A stretch of 64,000 bases of DNA, taken from the NCBI RefSeq assembly GCF_001591965.1, contig NZ_BCVX01000007.1, positions 186,001-250,000 on the forward strand, written 5' to 3'. How positions within the stretch are numbered: position 1 is the stretch's first letter; each line of letters begins with the position of its first letter. The notes under the pieces are model-generated. The model was not told where the DNA came from, ran no database searches, and saw nothing but the letters and a program-made list of their open reading frames with translations. Of the stretch, positions 25,485 through 33,799 are shown piece by piece. This DNA is from Lysinibacillus odysseyi 34hs-1 = NBRC 100172. GTDB taxonomy: Bacteria; Bacillota; Bacilli; Bacillales_A; Planococcaceae. The position numbers and the translations under genes are program-made.

Positions 25485-26749
25485 TCCTCATTTGTATTTA
25501 ATAATGAAGTATCAGGTTTTACAAACAACCATAAGATAGCTGCAGCAAAGACAGGAATTATAGTTAGCCCCAATGTGATATTCCATCCAAACTTCTCAGC
25601 TAGCCAACCGCATAATAACGGTGATAAAAATGCTCCTAGATTTCCCCATAAGTTCATCCAAGCTGATACGGAACCAGAAAAGTTTCTCCCTAAGTCTGTA
25701 GCAGAAGCCCAAGAACATACTACTGTAAAACCTAATGACCCTAGGCATATTGATAACCATAAAACATTCATATAGGGCGATACAGTTATAACAGCCAGGT
25801 ACATTGAAATAATAAATATAATTAAACCTACTATAGCTAAAGAAGATCTGGAAATTTGTTTTGAAAACCCTTTACGTACTAGACTGTCAGAAATCATACC
25901 TCCTGTCATTACTGTTATTAATATTGCTAACCATGGCAGGCTTGCAGCAAATCCCATTTTGGTTAAAGAAAATCCTCTGTCTTCAAGTAAGTATGTGGGT
26001 AACCAAACTAAAAAGAATGTTATAATATATAACACAACAAAATATTGCAGTCCTAATGCCCAGAATCTATAGCTTTTTAGAAATATATTCCATGGGGCTC
26101 TAGCCTTATCAGTATTAACAATTTCTCTGCCTTCCAATATATATTCTTTTTCTTGTTCATTCACTAGTTTATGAATTTCAGGATAATCTCTAGCGATCAC
26201 CCACCATACAACCGCTATGAGTATCCCTATAGCCCCGAAAATATAAAATACCGCTTGCCAGCCAAAATATTGATAGATATAAACTGTAACAATAGGAGCT
26301 ATAACTGGTCCAAAGTAGGAGCCAGCCAATAAAGCGCTAGATGCTCTAGCTTTTTCATCCCTTCTAAACCAATTTGTATTAAATACAGCATTAGCTGGAA
26401 ACATCGGGCCCTCACCAATTCCAAATAAGAATCTCACCGCAAATAATAATCCGTGAGATTTAACTAAACCAGTCAAACCTGTAAACACCGACCACCATAT
26501 TAGAGCAAAAGTGATCATTTTTCTTGGTCCAAATTTTTCTGCCAAAAGTCCTGCCGGAATTTGAATTAACGCATACCCCAAGGAGAATAAAGAAGCAAGC
26601 ATCCCAAACTGAACTTTATCTAGACCTAAATCATCCATCATTGGCTTTGCAATTATCGAAATATTGGACCTATCCATGTAAGCGATTACACCAATAATAA
26701 AGAAAAAGAATGCTAATCCCCATCTTACCTTTGTTGGTTTCTTTTTCAC
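25481..26749 (-). CDS. MFS transporter, anion:cation symporter (ACS) type
   Basis: 422 residues, 12 helices. RWGLAFFFFIIGVIAYMDRS with YMDRSNISI is the ACS-family signature, shared with hexuronate, phthalate, allantoate and galactonate carriers. GPRKMI and the FGIGEGPMFPANAVFNTNWF motif follow. It imports an organic anion by proton or sodium symport. GTG start 8-9 nt after a GGGGGGA site; overlaps the following hydrolase gene. Confidence 0.88.
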   Translation of the reverse strand: MKKKPTKVRWGLAFFFFIIGVIAYMDRSNISIIAKPMMDDLGLDKVQFGMLASLFSLGYALIQIPAGLLAEKFGPRKMITFALIWWSVFTGLTGLVKSHGLLFAVRFLFGIGEGPMFPANAVFNTNWFRRDEKARASSALLAGSYFGPVIAPIVTVYIYQYFGWQAVFYIFGAIGILIAVVWWVIARDYPEIHKLVNEQEKEYILEGREIVNTDKARAPWNIFLKSYRFWALGLQYFVVLYIITFFLVWLPTYLLEDRGFSLTKMGFAASLPWLAILITVMTGGMISDSLVRKGFSKQISRSSLAIVGLIIFIISMYLAVITVSPYMNVLWLSICLGSLGFTVVCSWASATDLGRNFSGSVSAWMNLWGNLGAFLSPLLCGWLAEKFGWNITLGLTIIPVFAAAILWLFVKPDTSLLNTNEE

Positions 26750-26763
26750 ATAAAGTCCCCCCT

Positions 26764-27435
26764 TTAATTAATAATTGAATAATAATGTCTAATTTTTCTG
26801 TTTAACATGGGGTGTTCAATTTCGTATTCGAATTTTTCCCCAAAAATGAAACCATTTTTGGTTGGTACAGTACCGGAAAATATTACAGTATTTTCTAATT
26901 CCTTTTCTCCTAATTTGTCCAGTTTCTCTAATAAAACCTCAACTTCTAAAAGTGCTTCTAAAGTGTCTTCTTGATACAGAACTTTTTCTCCATTAGTAGT
27001 TACATAGGAACGTAAAATAATGTTATTCCAGTCTTCTTTCAAATCTGCTAGTTTCCAGAAATCTGATGCAATCGGTTTATCACAAATTAGTTTAGACTTC
27101 AAAATATCTTCTTTTTCTACTTCTCTATCCGTATGATCGCTTCCCAAGGTAACTAACCATTCCTTTCCATCATGAAATAAAATATATTCTGCTTCACCAG
27201 AAGAATATTTGCTACCTTGACAATCATGAGAAAAATTAAGCTGTTCTATTTTTTGTGGATATATCATGGGTACATTAGGTGGAGGTGCAATTCCTAACTC
27301 GCTTAATTCATCTATGTGTTCTTGGATTTTCTCTATATTTCTCCCCCCATACCCTACAACAATTACTTTTTTTATATCAATTACTTGCTTTTTGACTTCT
27401 CCATTGGAAAGATGTATATTAATCTCTTTCTTCAT
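26764..27435 (-). CDS. DUF2848-family protein (fumarylacetoacetase-like fold)
   Basis: 223 residues. DUF2848 landmarks are present: GYGGRNIEKIQEHIDEL (28-44), APPPNVPMIYP, SSGEAEY (78-84), GSDHTDRE (98-105), SK-CDKPIA (114-122) and the late FSGTVPT. The GEAE and SDHTDRE acids resemble the metal site of the fumarylacetoacetate hydrolase fold. The reaction is not established; association with a nitrilase and ACS importer suggests an acid-processing pathway. Its start overlaps the end of the GntR gene by 17 bases. Confidence 0.82.
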   Translation of the reverse strand: MKKEINIHLSNGEVKKQVIDIKKVIVVGYGGRNIEKIQEHIDELSELGIAPPPNVPMIYPQKIEQLNFSHDCQGSKYSSGEAEYILFHDGKEWLVTLGSDHTDREVEKEDILKSKLICDKPIASDFWKLADLKEDWNNIILRSYVTTNGEKVLYQEDTLEALLEVEVLLEKLDKLGEKELENTVIFSGTVPTKNGFIFGEKFEYEIEHPMLNRKIRHYYSIIN

Positions 27436-28087
27436 TTGGATTCCCCCTTAATTGGTTGATAATTACATTCTTCGTATTTCCGACATGGTTATTTGAGGCT
27501 ATCAGAAGTTGATTAATATCTTGGGATTTTAAAGCTTTTATAATTTCCTTGTGTTCAGAAATTGTCTCTTCTATTCGCGATTTTTTAGTTATTGCTTTTA
27601 ACCCAAACCATCTTATTTGATCCCCAATTTCCTCGAACCATTTTTCTAATCTCTCATTTTTAGCAAATAAAACAATTTGAGAATGAAACTCCCGATCTAA
27701 TTCAATAAATTTTTGGAGATTATTTTTATTTTTTTCTTGTTCCTCAATAAAGTCTTCTAAAATTTTTATTTGTTCCAACGTAATATTTCCACATATTTTT
27801 TCAAGTGAAAAACGGTCAAAAATCATCCGTATTTCCATGACTTCTTCTACATTTTCTTCTGTAATTTCATTAATAAACGTACCAACGCGCGGCTTAGAAA
27901 TTACCCATTTTTCTCTTTCTAACAACGATAGAGATTCCCTTATAGGAGTTCTACTTATCCCCAACTTTTCGCTTAGATCTCTTTCATATATTGCTTGGCC
28001 AGGCAATAGTTCATAATTCAAAATGGCATTCTTAATTGCCTCAAAAGCTATATCTCTCAATGCTTTACTCGTCTCTATTTTTTTCAT
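27419..28087 (-). CDS. GntR-family regulator (FadR/FCD subgroup)
   Basis: 222 residues. GntR winged helix (LSEKLGISRTPIRESLSLLE, then WVISKPRVGTFI) and an FCD ligand domain, with metal-binding candidates in DREFHSQIV and the late SEHKEII and NNHVGNT His residues. First gene of the catabolic operon on the minus strand, preceded by three copies of a 19-bp operator; the nearest overlaps its own leader and suggests autorepression. AGGAGG 5 nt before ATG. Confidence 0.88.
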   Translation of the reverse strand: MKKIETSKALRDIAFEAIKNAILNYELLPGQAIYERDLSEKLGISRTPIRESLSLLEREKWVISKPRVGTFINEITEENVEEVMEIRMIFDRFSLEKICGNITLEQIKILEDFIEEQEKNKNNLQKFIELDREFHSQIVLFAKNERLEKWFEEIGDQIRWFGLKAITKKSRIEETISEHKEIIKALKSQDINQLLIASNNHVGNTKNVIINQLRGNPNEERD

Positions 28088-28096
28088 AGTAACCTC

Positions 28097-28115
28097 CTGG
28101 TATGTGGTATACCAA
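28097..28115. promoter_or_regulatory. GntR operator copy 1
   Basis: CTGGTATGTGGTATACCAA, 7-bp arms around GTGGT, directly next to the ribosome site of gntR. Confidence 0.7.
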
Positions 28116-28228
28116 GTGTACTTTAAATACCAATTTCATTCAATTCGAAATAGAGTGTTTTTTTATCTTATTTGTACACAATAATTATAGCTTCTAAAGT
28201 CTCTACTATCGCTGTCTTTAATCCCTTT

Positions 28229-28247
28229 CTGGTATGTGGTATACCAG
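28229..28247. promoter_or_regulatory. GntR operator copy 2
   Basis: CTGGTATGTGGTATACCAG, perfect 7-bp arms, centred 132 bp from copy 1 within the gntR upstream region. Confidence 0.7.
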
Positions 28248-28362
28248 AAAAAGTGAAGAAATAGGTTACTACCAATTTAAAATAGAGTATTTATAATCAC
28301 TATTTTTCCAAAAAGCCATTTTTTAAAGACTTATCCATCTCTTGTTATCATTGGCCACCTCC

Positions 28363-28381
28363 TTGGTATGTGGTATACCAA
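28363..28381. promoter_or_regulatory. GntR operator copy 3
   Basis: TTGGTATGTGGTATACCAA, perfect arms, 134 bp beyond copy 2. On the minus strand it is followed by AAGGAGGTGGCC and an ATG opening only a six-codon frame, so it may have served a gene now lost. Confidence 0.7.
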
Positions 28382-28723
28382 GTATACTGCGATCATAAAA
28401 TTCGGTCAATTCTAAAATTTATTAAATACGTAATCATTTTATTGTTCTATGTATTAAGATTTCTCTACCAAGGTAATATTTTAAAAAAACAAAACGATAT
28501 TATACTCTTGATCCTCCTTATGCCCATTCATAACTCTATGTTTTAAGTATATCTGGTACGCTTTATATATAACCAGAATATCCTGTATCCCTTTTATTTC
28601 GGTCTCACCATTTTTATTAATAGCAATCTTAAAAAAATAGCCCCTTAATAATCTTACTCTCATACATGATATACACTAATCTTTATTTTACCGACTTCTG
28701 TTTAAAACGCTTATTCCCTTTAT
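28382..28723. other. Intergenic region upstream of the GntR operators
   Basis: AT-rich. A 60-codon minus-strand frame (28481-28663) has no ribosome site and no recognisable features; I regard it as chance or relic. Nothing else is visible. Confidence 0.35.
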
Positions 28724-28758
28724 GAAAATGCACCCTTGAGCATTTTTCGCTCAAGGGT
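28724..28758 (-). terminator. Terminator of the 64-residue membrane protein gene
   Basis: ACCCTTGAGC (28732-28741) and GCTCAAGGGT (28749-28758), then GCATTTTC on the minus strand. Confidence 0.75.
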
Positions 28759-28771
28759 CCTCCAAATAGTT

Positions 28772-28966
28772 TTATCGATCTTCCTCCGTATTTCTGCGCC
28801 GCATTTCCCGGAGGATATCCGAAACAATTCGGGTAATAAAATAAGCGGTGCCGATCAGGCCGAAGATACCGAGAATCATCATCCACGTCGAATGGCTTGC
28901 ATAAATCATCCCTACAATAAAAAGTATGAAGAAAAAAATGATGCCTGCTATATAAGATACCCGCAT
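28772..28966 (-). CDS. Small two-helix membrane protein, unknown function
   Basis: 64 residues: two hydrophobic helices (IAGIIFFFILFIVGMIYASH and MMILGIFGLIGTAYFITRIV) and a basic/acidic cytoplasmic tail DILREMRRRNTEEDR. Perfect AAGGAGGT ribosome site about 7 nt before ATG, and its own terminator. A longer overlapping frame (28683-28985) lacks such signals. Family not recognised. Confidence 0.7.
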   Translation of the reverse strand: MRVSYIAGIIFFFILFIVGMIYASHSTWMMILGIFGLIGTAYFITRIVSDILREMRRRNTEEDR

Positions 28967-29246
28967 AGTATTTACCTCCTTGCATTGTTTTCCTAAAGCT
29001 TCTTTTCTTCCACCATTACCCGAAATGCATCTTTTTATAAGACCGATTAATTTTTTGCTATAAAAATGTATACGAATAATAAAAAATTTAAAATACTTTT
29101 ACCAAATATAATTGTATGATAAAAGTGTATAAAATTAGGAACTCCCATCATGTTTTTATGTCGGATAGTGCGCAAAATAGGGGTGTGTAATACATTCTCA
29201 AATGATAGAATTATTGTTATATTTCAAAATGAAAGAAGGAAAAATA

Positions 29247-29759
29247 ATGGAGACTTATGCAGATGTATTAATCGTTATCGATTTACAAAATGGTGTATGT
29301 TACAGCGGCGAGCATTTATATAATCTAAAAGATTTGCTCAATAAAGTAAATAATAGAATTGCTTTATATAGAAAATTACATAAACCTATCATTTTTGTTC
29401 AGCATTGTGATGAAGAATTGGTACCTGAAGAGGAACCATGGGCGATTAATGCCAATCTAGATGTTCAAGAAGAAGATTTTTTGGTAAGGAAAACACATGC
29501 GAATTCCTTTTATAAAACGAACTTACAAAGTCTTTTAGACCAATTGTCTGTCCATCAAATTGAGTTTTGCGGTGCCCAAACTGAATATTGTATGGATGCC
29601 ACGATTAAGTTCGCACATGGATTGGGATACGAGAGCTTTATGGTACAGAAAGCAACCTCTACTTTGAATAATCCTTATATGTCTGCAGAAGAGACAATTG
29701 ATTTTTACGAAAATATTTGGAACAATAGATTTTTACAACTGATTGAAGATAAATCCTAG
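29247..29759 (+). CDS. Isochorismatase-family cysteine hydrolase
   Basis: 170 residues. Catalytic triad Asp12 (VIDLQNG), Lys82 (LVRKTHANSF), Cys115 (QTEYCMDAT), characteristic of the cysteine hydrolases that include nicotinamidase, N-carbamoylsarcosine amidase and isochorismatase. The substrate is unknown. The ATG at 29247 (AAGGAA upstream) is preferred over an in-frame ATG 15 codons earlier that lacks a ribosome site. It lies next to the nitrilase/ACS/DUF2848 island and shares its AT-rich composition, but is divergently oriented. Confidence 0.85.
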   Translation: METYADVLIVIDLQNGVCYSGEHLYNLKDLLNKVNNRIALYRKLHKPIIFVQHCDEELVPEEEPWAINANLDVQEEDFLVRKTHANSFYKTNLQSLLDQLSVHQIEFCGAQTEYCMDATIKFAHGLGYESFMVQKATSTLNNPYMSAEETIDFYENIWNNRFLQLIEDKS

Positions 29760-30215
29760 ACTGATTGTTTATCTAACAATGTTAAAGACTGGTTTCATCA
29801 TTAAGGACGATACTATGGTTACAAAAAATGACCGATAAAGGAAAATTTCACTTTTAAGAAATGTTTCGTAACCATCTATAAGCATGAAAAATAGATGGTT
29901 ACTGTATTCCTGGTCATAAATTCTTATTATATTTGCACAGTACAGGCTGCCTGGTGGATGACAAACGGCCGTGATCTGTCAATGCCTTAACCATAACTCC
30001 AGGGTTTGAAAGAGACTTGTGCTTTATTCTTTTAACTTTACAATAATAAGAGCCTTGAGACGTGAGCTTTCAGGTTTGAACCTTCAGCTTTGAACTTTCA
30101 ATTTGAGTACTGAACCAAGTTAAAAGTTGTTTGATTGGTGTTTATTGTTTCAACTCGTTAACACCAAAAACGAGCGACTGATCGTTTTTTGTTTTCGCCA
30201 GACCATGCAATTTTC
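29760..30215. other. Intergenic region with one hairpin
   Basis: AT-rich with a perfect 12-bp inverted repeat at 29868-29902 and short direct repeats of CTTTCA/CTTTGAAC type around 30065-30110. No gene found. Confidence 0.35.
29868..29902. repeat. Inverted repeat (degenerate terminator?)
   Basis: GTAACCATCTAT (29868-29879) and ATAGATGGTTAC (29891-29902). No T run follows on either strand, so termination is uncertain. Confidence 0.5.
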
Positions 30216-30851
30216 TTATAGCATTACTTCAATAAAAGTAGTCGCATTGGATTCAGATAGTACTGCATCGACTTCTGATTCAAACTCGTTAATTTGGTCC
30301 TCCAATGTTTCGATACTTTTTTTCACCTTCATCGGATCCAGCAACTCGTATTCATTTCTCCTCATGAAAGTTTCTGTATGCAACGCTACCTCTTCCGGCG
30401 TCTGTTTCTCTTTGTTTCCTAAAATATTAACAAGATATGTCTCCAGTTTTTCCGGCAGCTCATCATTGTTTTTCGCTACACGCTGGACTGCATTGTTATA
30501 TTGTTGATGCAGAGTAGCCAAAAGGTTTTTCTCATACTGGATTGACTGTTTCCGTTCAATTGCTTCGGCAACAGTCATTTCGCGGCTGCCAACCTTTACT
30601 ACAGTTTTTGCATTAGATTCCACTACTAGAGCCTTCAAACGATTTCTGTAATTTATCAATCCTGTTACTTTGTCATAGGAGCTTTGCATACTTTTGACAA
30701 ACTCTGCTATTTCAACCCCATTGATTTTTTTGTCATTTTTGCGATGTGCAGCAACTGCGGTAACAGCTCGATTTGCCTCTTCAATTCGTTTTTGCAGCAT
30801 CTTTAGCTCTGTCAATGCGCGGTGAATCGTCATTCTTTTTGTTTCTGACAT
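30216..30851 (-). CDS. Coiled-coil protein resembling phage structural proteins
   Basis: 211 residues, wholly helical with heptad character: HRALTELKMLQKRIEEANRA at the start, then YRNRLKALVVESNAKTVVKV and EMTVAEAIERKQSIQYEKN. The SNAxTxVxVGxxxMTVAEAIxRK arrangement reminds me of uncharacterised virion proteins of Bacillus phages; this is a weak, remembered resemblance. No other phage gene is nearby. The ATG at 30851 has GGAAGGG upstream; 34 extra codons before it are open but not protein-like. Confidence 0.55.
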   Translation of the reverse strand: MSETKRMTIHRALTELKMLQKRIEEANRAVTAVAAHRKNDKKINGVEIAEFVKSMQSSYDKVTGLINYRNRLKALVVESNAKTVVKVGSREMTVAEAIERKQSIQYEKNLLATLHQQYNNAVQRVAKNNDELPEKLETYLVNILGNKEKQTPEEVALHTETFMRRNEYELLDPMKVKKSIETLEDQINEFESEVDAVLSESNATTFIEVML

Positions 30852-31124
30852 ATCTATCCCTTCCTTCGTCTGAAATTTCCTTTTGAGTATGTACGAATTA
30901 AACGTCGAAAAAAGTAATGGTTTTCTTATCGAAAAACCATTTACAGCTACCAATTATTGTACTTGACTACTATATATTTTTCCAGTAATGATGAATACTA
31001 GCTTCCAATTTACCGGAAAAATATAGATTTTCTCCATTTTTCTCACAAAAGGGTTTCCAAAATGAAAATGAGGGTATGAGGAATATGGTAGAGTCTTTAC
31101 GAAAATGAAGGGAATGATGTTGAC

Positions 31125-31223
31125 ATGTTGAAATGGTATCAAACAGTGTTGGCAGGAGTAGGTGTGGTAATTGGAATTACAACAGGAGTTCTTCTCTATA
31201 CCAACTTTATTTCCACATTTTAA
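31125..31223 (+). CDS. 32-residue single-helix membrane microprotein (paralogue 1)
   Basis: ATG 11 nt after GAAGGGA, 32 codons, then TAA followed directly by a strong terminator. The product has a short polar start (MLKWYQT), one helix with small-residue spacing (VLAGVGVVIGITTGVLL) and the ending YTNFISTF. The 33-residue product of 41757-41858 has the same plan and the matching ending YTQFISTF, which argues that both are real. Possible subunit of a membrane complex; function unknown. Confidence 0.68.
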   Translation: MLKWYQTVLAGVGVVIGITTGVLLYTNFISTF

Positions 31224-31226
31224 ATG

Positions 31227-31265
31227 AGAGGGCAAGCCTGTAGAGAGGCTTGCCCTCTTGCTTTT
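31227..31265 (+). terminator. Terminator of microprotein 1
   Basis: A perfect 12-bp stem AGAGGGCAAGCC/GGCTTGCCCTCT (31227-31238, 31247-31258), then TTGCTTTT, three nt after the stop codon. Confidence 0.82.
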
Positions 31266-31375
31266 CGTTATAGGCATGCTATGCAGCTTGCTGGATTCCA
31301 AAAACAATTTTGCATCCGCCATCGCAGCTATGCAACAACTAAAATATGTTTATTTTAGTTAACTATTTTACACAG

Positions 31376-31420
31376 CAAAAGCCCGAATGTTAAGAGTGTC
31401 TCTCAACATTCGGACTTTGT
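31376..31420. terminator. Terminator of the leucine-degradation operon
   Basis: AAAAGCCCGAATGTT (31377-31391) and AACATTCGGACTTTG (31405-31419), with TTTT trailing on the minus strand about 45 nt after the last gene. Confidence 0.75.
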
Positions 31421-31464
31421 TTATAAGGAAATAGCCGAAATATGCGCTTTCCTGTTAGGTGTGA

Positions 31465-33003
31465 TTATACCGGACTGACACCATGCTTGCGCTCTGTGAA
31501 AGTCATTTCTTTTGTTTTGTAGGCATCCAACCGTAGTTCCAGCGTTTCACGCAGGGCGTTCGGTTCAATCACATCATCAATAATTAACTCAGAGGCTAAA
31601 CGATACACATCAATTTCTTTTCGGTATTCTTCACGCTGCTGTTCGATAAAGGCCGCTTGTTCCTCTTTAGGCAGTGCTGCAATTTTATTGGCATATACAG
31701 CGTTAACAGCTGCTTCCGGTCCCATTACGGCAATTTGCGCTCCTGTTAATGCAATACATACATCAGGTTCAAATGCAGGGCCAGCCATCGCATAAAGGCC
31801 TGCACCATAGGCCTTGCGGACAATAACCGTAATTTTCGGCACTGTCGCCTCGCTCATCGCAAAGATCATTTTCGCACCGTGGCGGATGATGCCCATTTTT
31901 TCTACCTGTGTACCGATCATAAAGCCTGGTACATCTGCCAGGAAAATAAGCGGAATATGGAATGCATCACACAAACTGATGAATTTAGCGGCCTTGTCCG
32001 CCGAATCATGGAATAACACGCCGCCTTTTACCCGCGGCTGATTAGCGATTATGCCGACGGACTGTCCGTTAATACGAGCAAAGCCCGTAATAATTTCTGC
32101 TGCGAACAGTTTCTTGACTTCACAGAATGAGCCTTCATCGATAATACGGTCGATCAGGTCATGCATATTGAATGCCGCATTCTGATTGGCAGGAATAATT
32201 TCCTCGATAGATTTTTCAAACGTAGCAGGCATCTTCGGTTCTTCTACCTTAGGCTTGTGTTTAAAGTTATCCGGGAAGTAGCTAATATATTGTCTTGCAT
32301 AGGCAATTGCTTCTTCCTCTGTCTTTGCTAAAACATCCCCACAGCCTGAGATCGAGCAGTGCATCTTCGCGCCGCCCATTGTTTCCAGGTCTACTTTTTC
32401 CCCGATAACCATCTCAGCCATCCGAGGCGAGCCAAGGTACATAGAGGCGTTCCCTTTTACCATTACAACAACATCACAGAAGGCTGGAATATATGCCCCG
32501 CCTGCTGCTGAAGGACCGAATAAAAGACAAATCTGCGGAATACGGCCTGATAATTTTACTTGGTTGTAAAAAATACGGCCTGCTCCACGACGTCCCGGGA
32601 ACATTTCTAATTGGTCTGTAATGCGTGCACCAGCTGAATCCACTAAATAAAGGAGCGGAACCCCAAGCTTTTCAGCTGTTTCCTGGATGCGGATAATTTT
32701 TTCAACAGTTCTCTTTCCCCAGGAGCCTGCCTTGACTGTTGAATCATTTGCCATTACACATACAGTTCGTCCGTGAATTTTCCCAATACCCGTGACAACC
32801 CCATCTGCTGGCAGGTCGCCTGCAAGTACATTGGCAAACGTTCCATCTTCAGCCTGCAGCCCTTCATCAAATAGCAGCTCTAAGCGCTCGCGGACAAATA
32901 ACTTCCCTTGTTCCTTATTCTTTTCGTGATATTTTTCATGACCGCCCTTTAACACGGTATTCTTCATTTCTTGGTGTGTATGATCAGCTGTCAATTTCGT
33001 CAT
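31465..33003 (-). CDS. yngE: Acyl-CoA carboxylase carboxyltransferase subunit (methylcrotonyl-CoA carboxylase β-like)
   Basis: 512 residues, biotin-dependent carboxyltransferase with N- and C-terminal crotonase-fold lobes (GKLFVRERLELLFDEG; acyl-CoA loops GSPRMAEMVIGE and GIIRHGAKMIFA; GGAYIPAF and GAGLYAMAG oxyanion glycines). It transfers CO2 from carboxybiotin to 3-methylcrotonyl-CoA, given its place in a yngE-J type operon with HMG-CoA lyase and methylglutaconyl-CoA hydratase. The ATG at 33003 lies 10 nt after AGGGGG; earlier in-frame starts fall in the stop region of yngF or abut the ribosome site. Confidence 0.9.
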   Translation of the reverse strand: MTKLTADHTHQEMKNTVLKGGHEKYHEKNKEQGKLFVRERLELLFDEGLQAEDGTFANVLAGDLPADGVVTGIGKIHGRTVCVMANDSTVKAGSWGKRTVEKIIRIQETAEKLGVPLLYLVDSAGARITDQLEMFPGRRGAGRIFYNQVKLSGRIPQICLLFGPSAAGGAYIPAFCDVVVMVKGNASMYLGSPRMAEMVIGEKVDLETMGGAKMHCSISGCGDVLAKTEEEAIAYARQYISYFPDNFKHKPKVEEPKMPATFEKSIEEIIPANQNAAFNMHDLIDRIIDEGSFCEVKKLFAAEIITGFARINGQSVGIIANQPRVKGGVLFHDSADKAAKFISLCDAFHIPLIFLADVPGFMIGTQVEKMGIIRHGAKMIFAMSEATVPKITVIVRKAYGAGLYAMAGPAFEPDVCIALTGAQIAVMGPEAAVNAVYANKIAALPKEEQAAFIEQQREEYRKEIDVYRLASELIIDDVIEPNALRETLELRLDAYKTKEMTFTERKHGVSPV

Positions 33004-33019
33004 TTCTCTCATCCCCCTT

Positions 33020-33799
33020 TTATTTGCCACTATAGATCGGTGAACGTTTTTCCTGAAAGGCCTTTAATCCTTCCAGCCGGTCTTCTGTTTGAAGTAATCG
33101 ACTATAGGCTAATGATTCAATTTGCAGTGCTGTCGAGATATCTGTCTGCATTCCTTGATTAATTGCTGTTTTTGCCTGAATGAGTGAAAGCGGGGCATTT
33201 TTCGCCATTTCACGTGCAAGTTCTGTTGCCTTTTCTAATAACTCCCCAGGTTCTACAATATGCTCGATAATTCCGTATCCAAAAGCTTCTTCAGCTGACA
33301 ATCGGCGGGCTGTATAGATCAGCTCCTTCGCTTTTCCGATACCAATCAGACGGGGAAGTCGCTGTGTTCCCCCTGCTCCCGGAATTATTCCGAGTGCAGT
33401 TTCCGTCAGGCCGAGCTTTGCAGTACTGCTGGCCATACGGATATCACATGCAAGGGCCAGTTCTAAACCACCGCCGAATGCTACACCATTAATGGCTGCA
33501 ATAACCGGCTGGGCAAGCGATTCGAAGTGGTTCACCGTTTTTCCGATCAAAGCAATCGTCTTACGTGTTTCTTCTTCATTCATTCCTTTTCGTTCCTTTA
33601 GGTCTGCCCCTGCACAAAATGCCTTTTCACCATCGCCTGTCACTACAACAGCACGTATTGATCGGTTATAGTGAATCGATTCAAGTGCTTCGTTGATTTC
33701 GTGCAGCATTTGAACGGATAGTGCATTGGCAGCCTCTGCTCTAGTGAACGTCATGATGGCTATATCGTCTTGTACCTCTACTTTTACGAAATTCGGCAT
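33020..33799 (-). CDS. yngF: Enoyl-CoA hydratase (methylglutaconyl-CoA hydratase)
   Basis: 259 residues, crotonase family. Oxyanion-hole segments FCAGADLKER and INGVAFGGGLELALACDIR, and the GIIPGAGGTQRLPRLIG stretch with hydratase Glu in LTETALG. In leucine breakdown it hydrates 3-methylglutaconyl-CoA to HMG-CoA. It overlaps the end of the HMG-CoA lyase gene by 16 bases; GGGGGAGGAA precedes the ATG. Confidence 0.9.
   Translation of the reverse strand: MPNFVKVEVQDDIAIMTFTRAEAANALSVQMLHEINEALESIHYNRSIRAVVVTGDGEKAFCAGADLKERKGMNEEETRKTIALIGKTVNHFESLAQPVIAAINGVAFGGGLELALACDIRMASSTAKLGLTETALGIIPGAGGTQRLPRLIGIGKAKELIYTARRLSAEEAFGYGIIEHIVEPGELLEKATELAREMAKNAPLSLIQAKTAINQGMQTDISTALQIESLAYSRLLQTEDRLEGLKAFQEKRSPIYSGK

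Noticed and set aside
28481-28663. 60-codon minus-strand reading frame
   Set aside because: No ribosome site, no recognisable features, and AT-rich DNA where such frames are common.
28683-28985. 100-codon minus-strand frame overlapping the 64-residue membrane protein
   Set aside because: The shorter frame has the perfect AAGGAGGT site, two membrane helices and ends before a terminator; the longer one runs through that terminator.
30954-31322. 122-codon minus-strand frame opposite the microprotein
   Set aside because: It runs antisense through the 32-residue gene and its terminator and has no ribosome site or protein-like composition.
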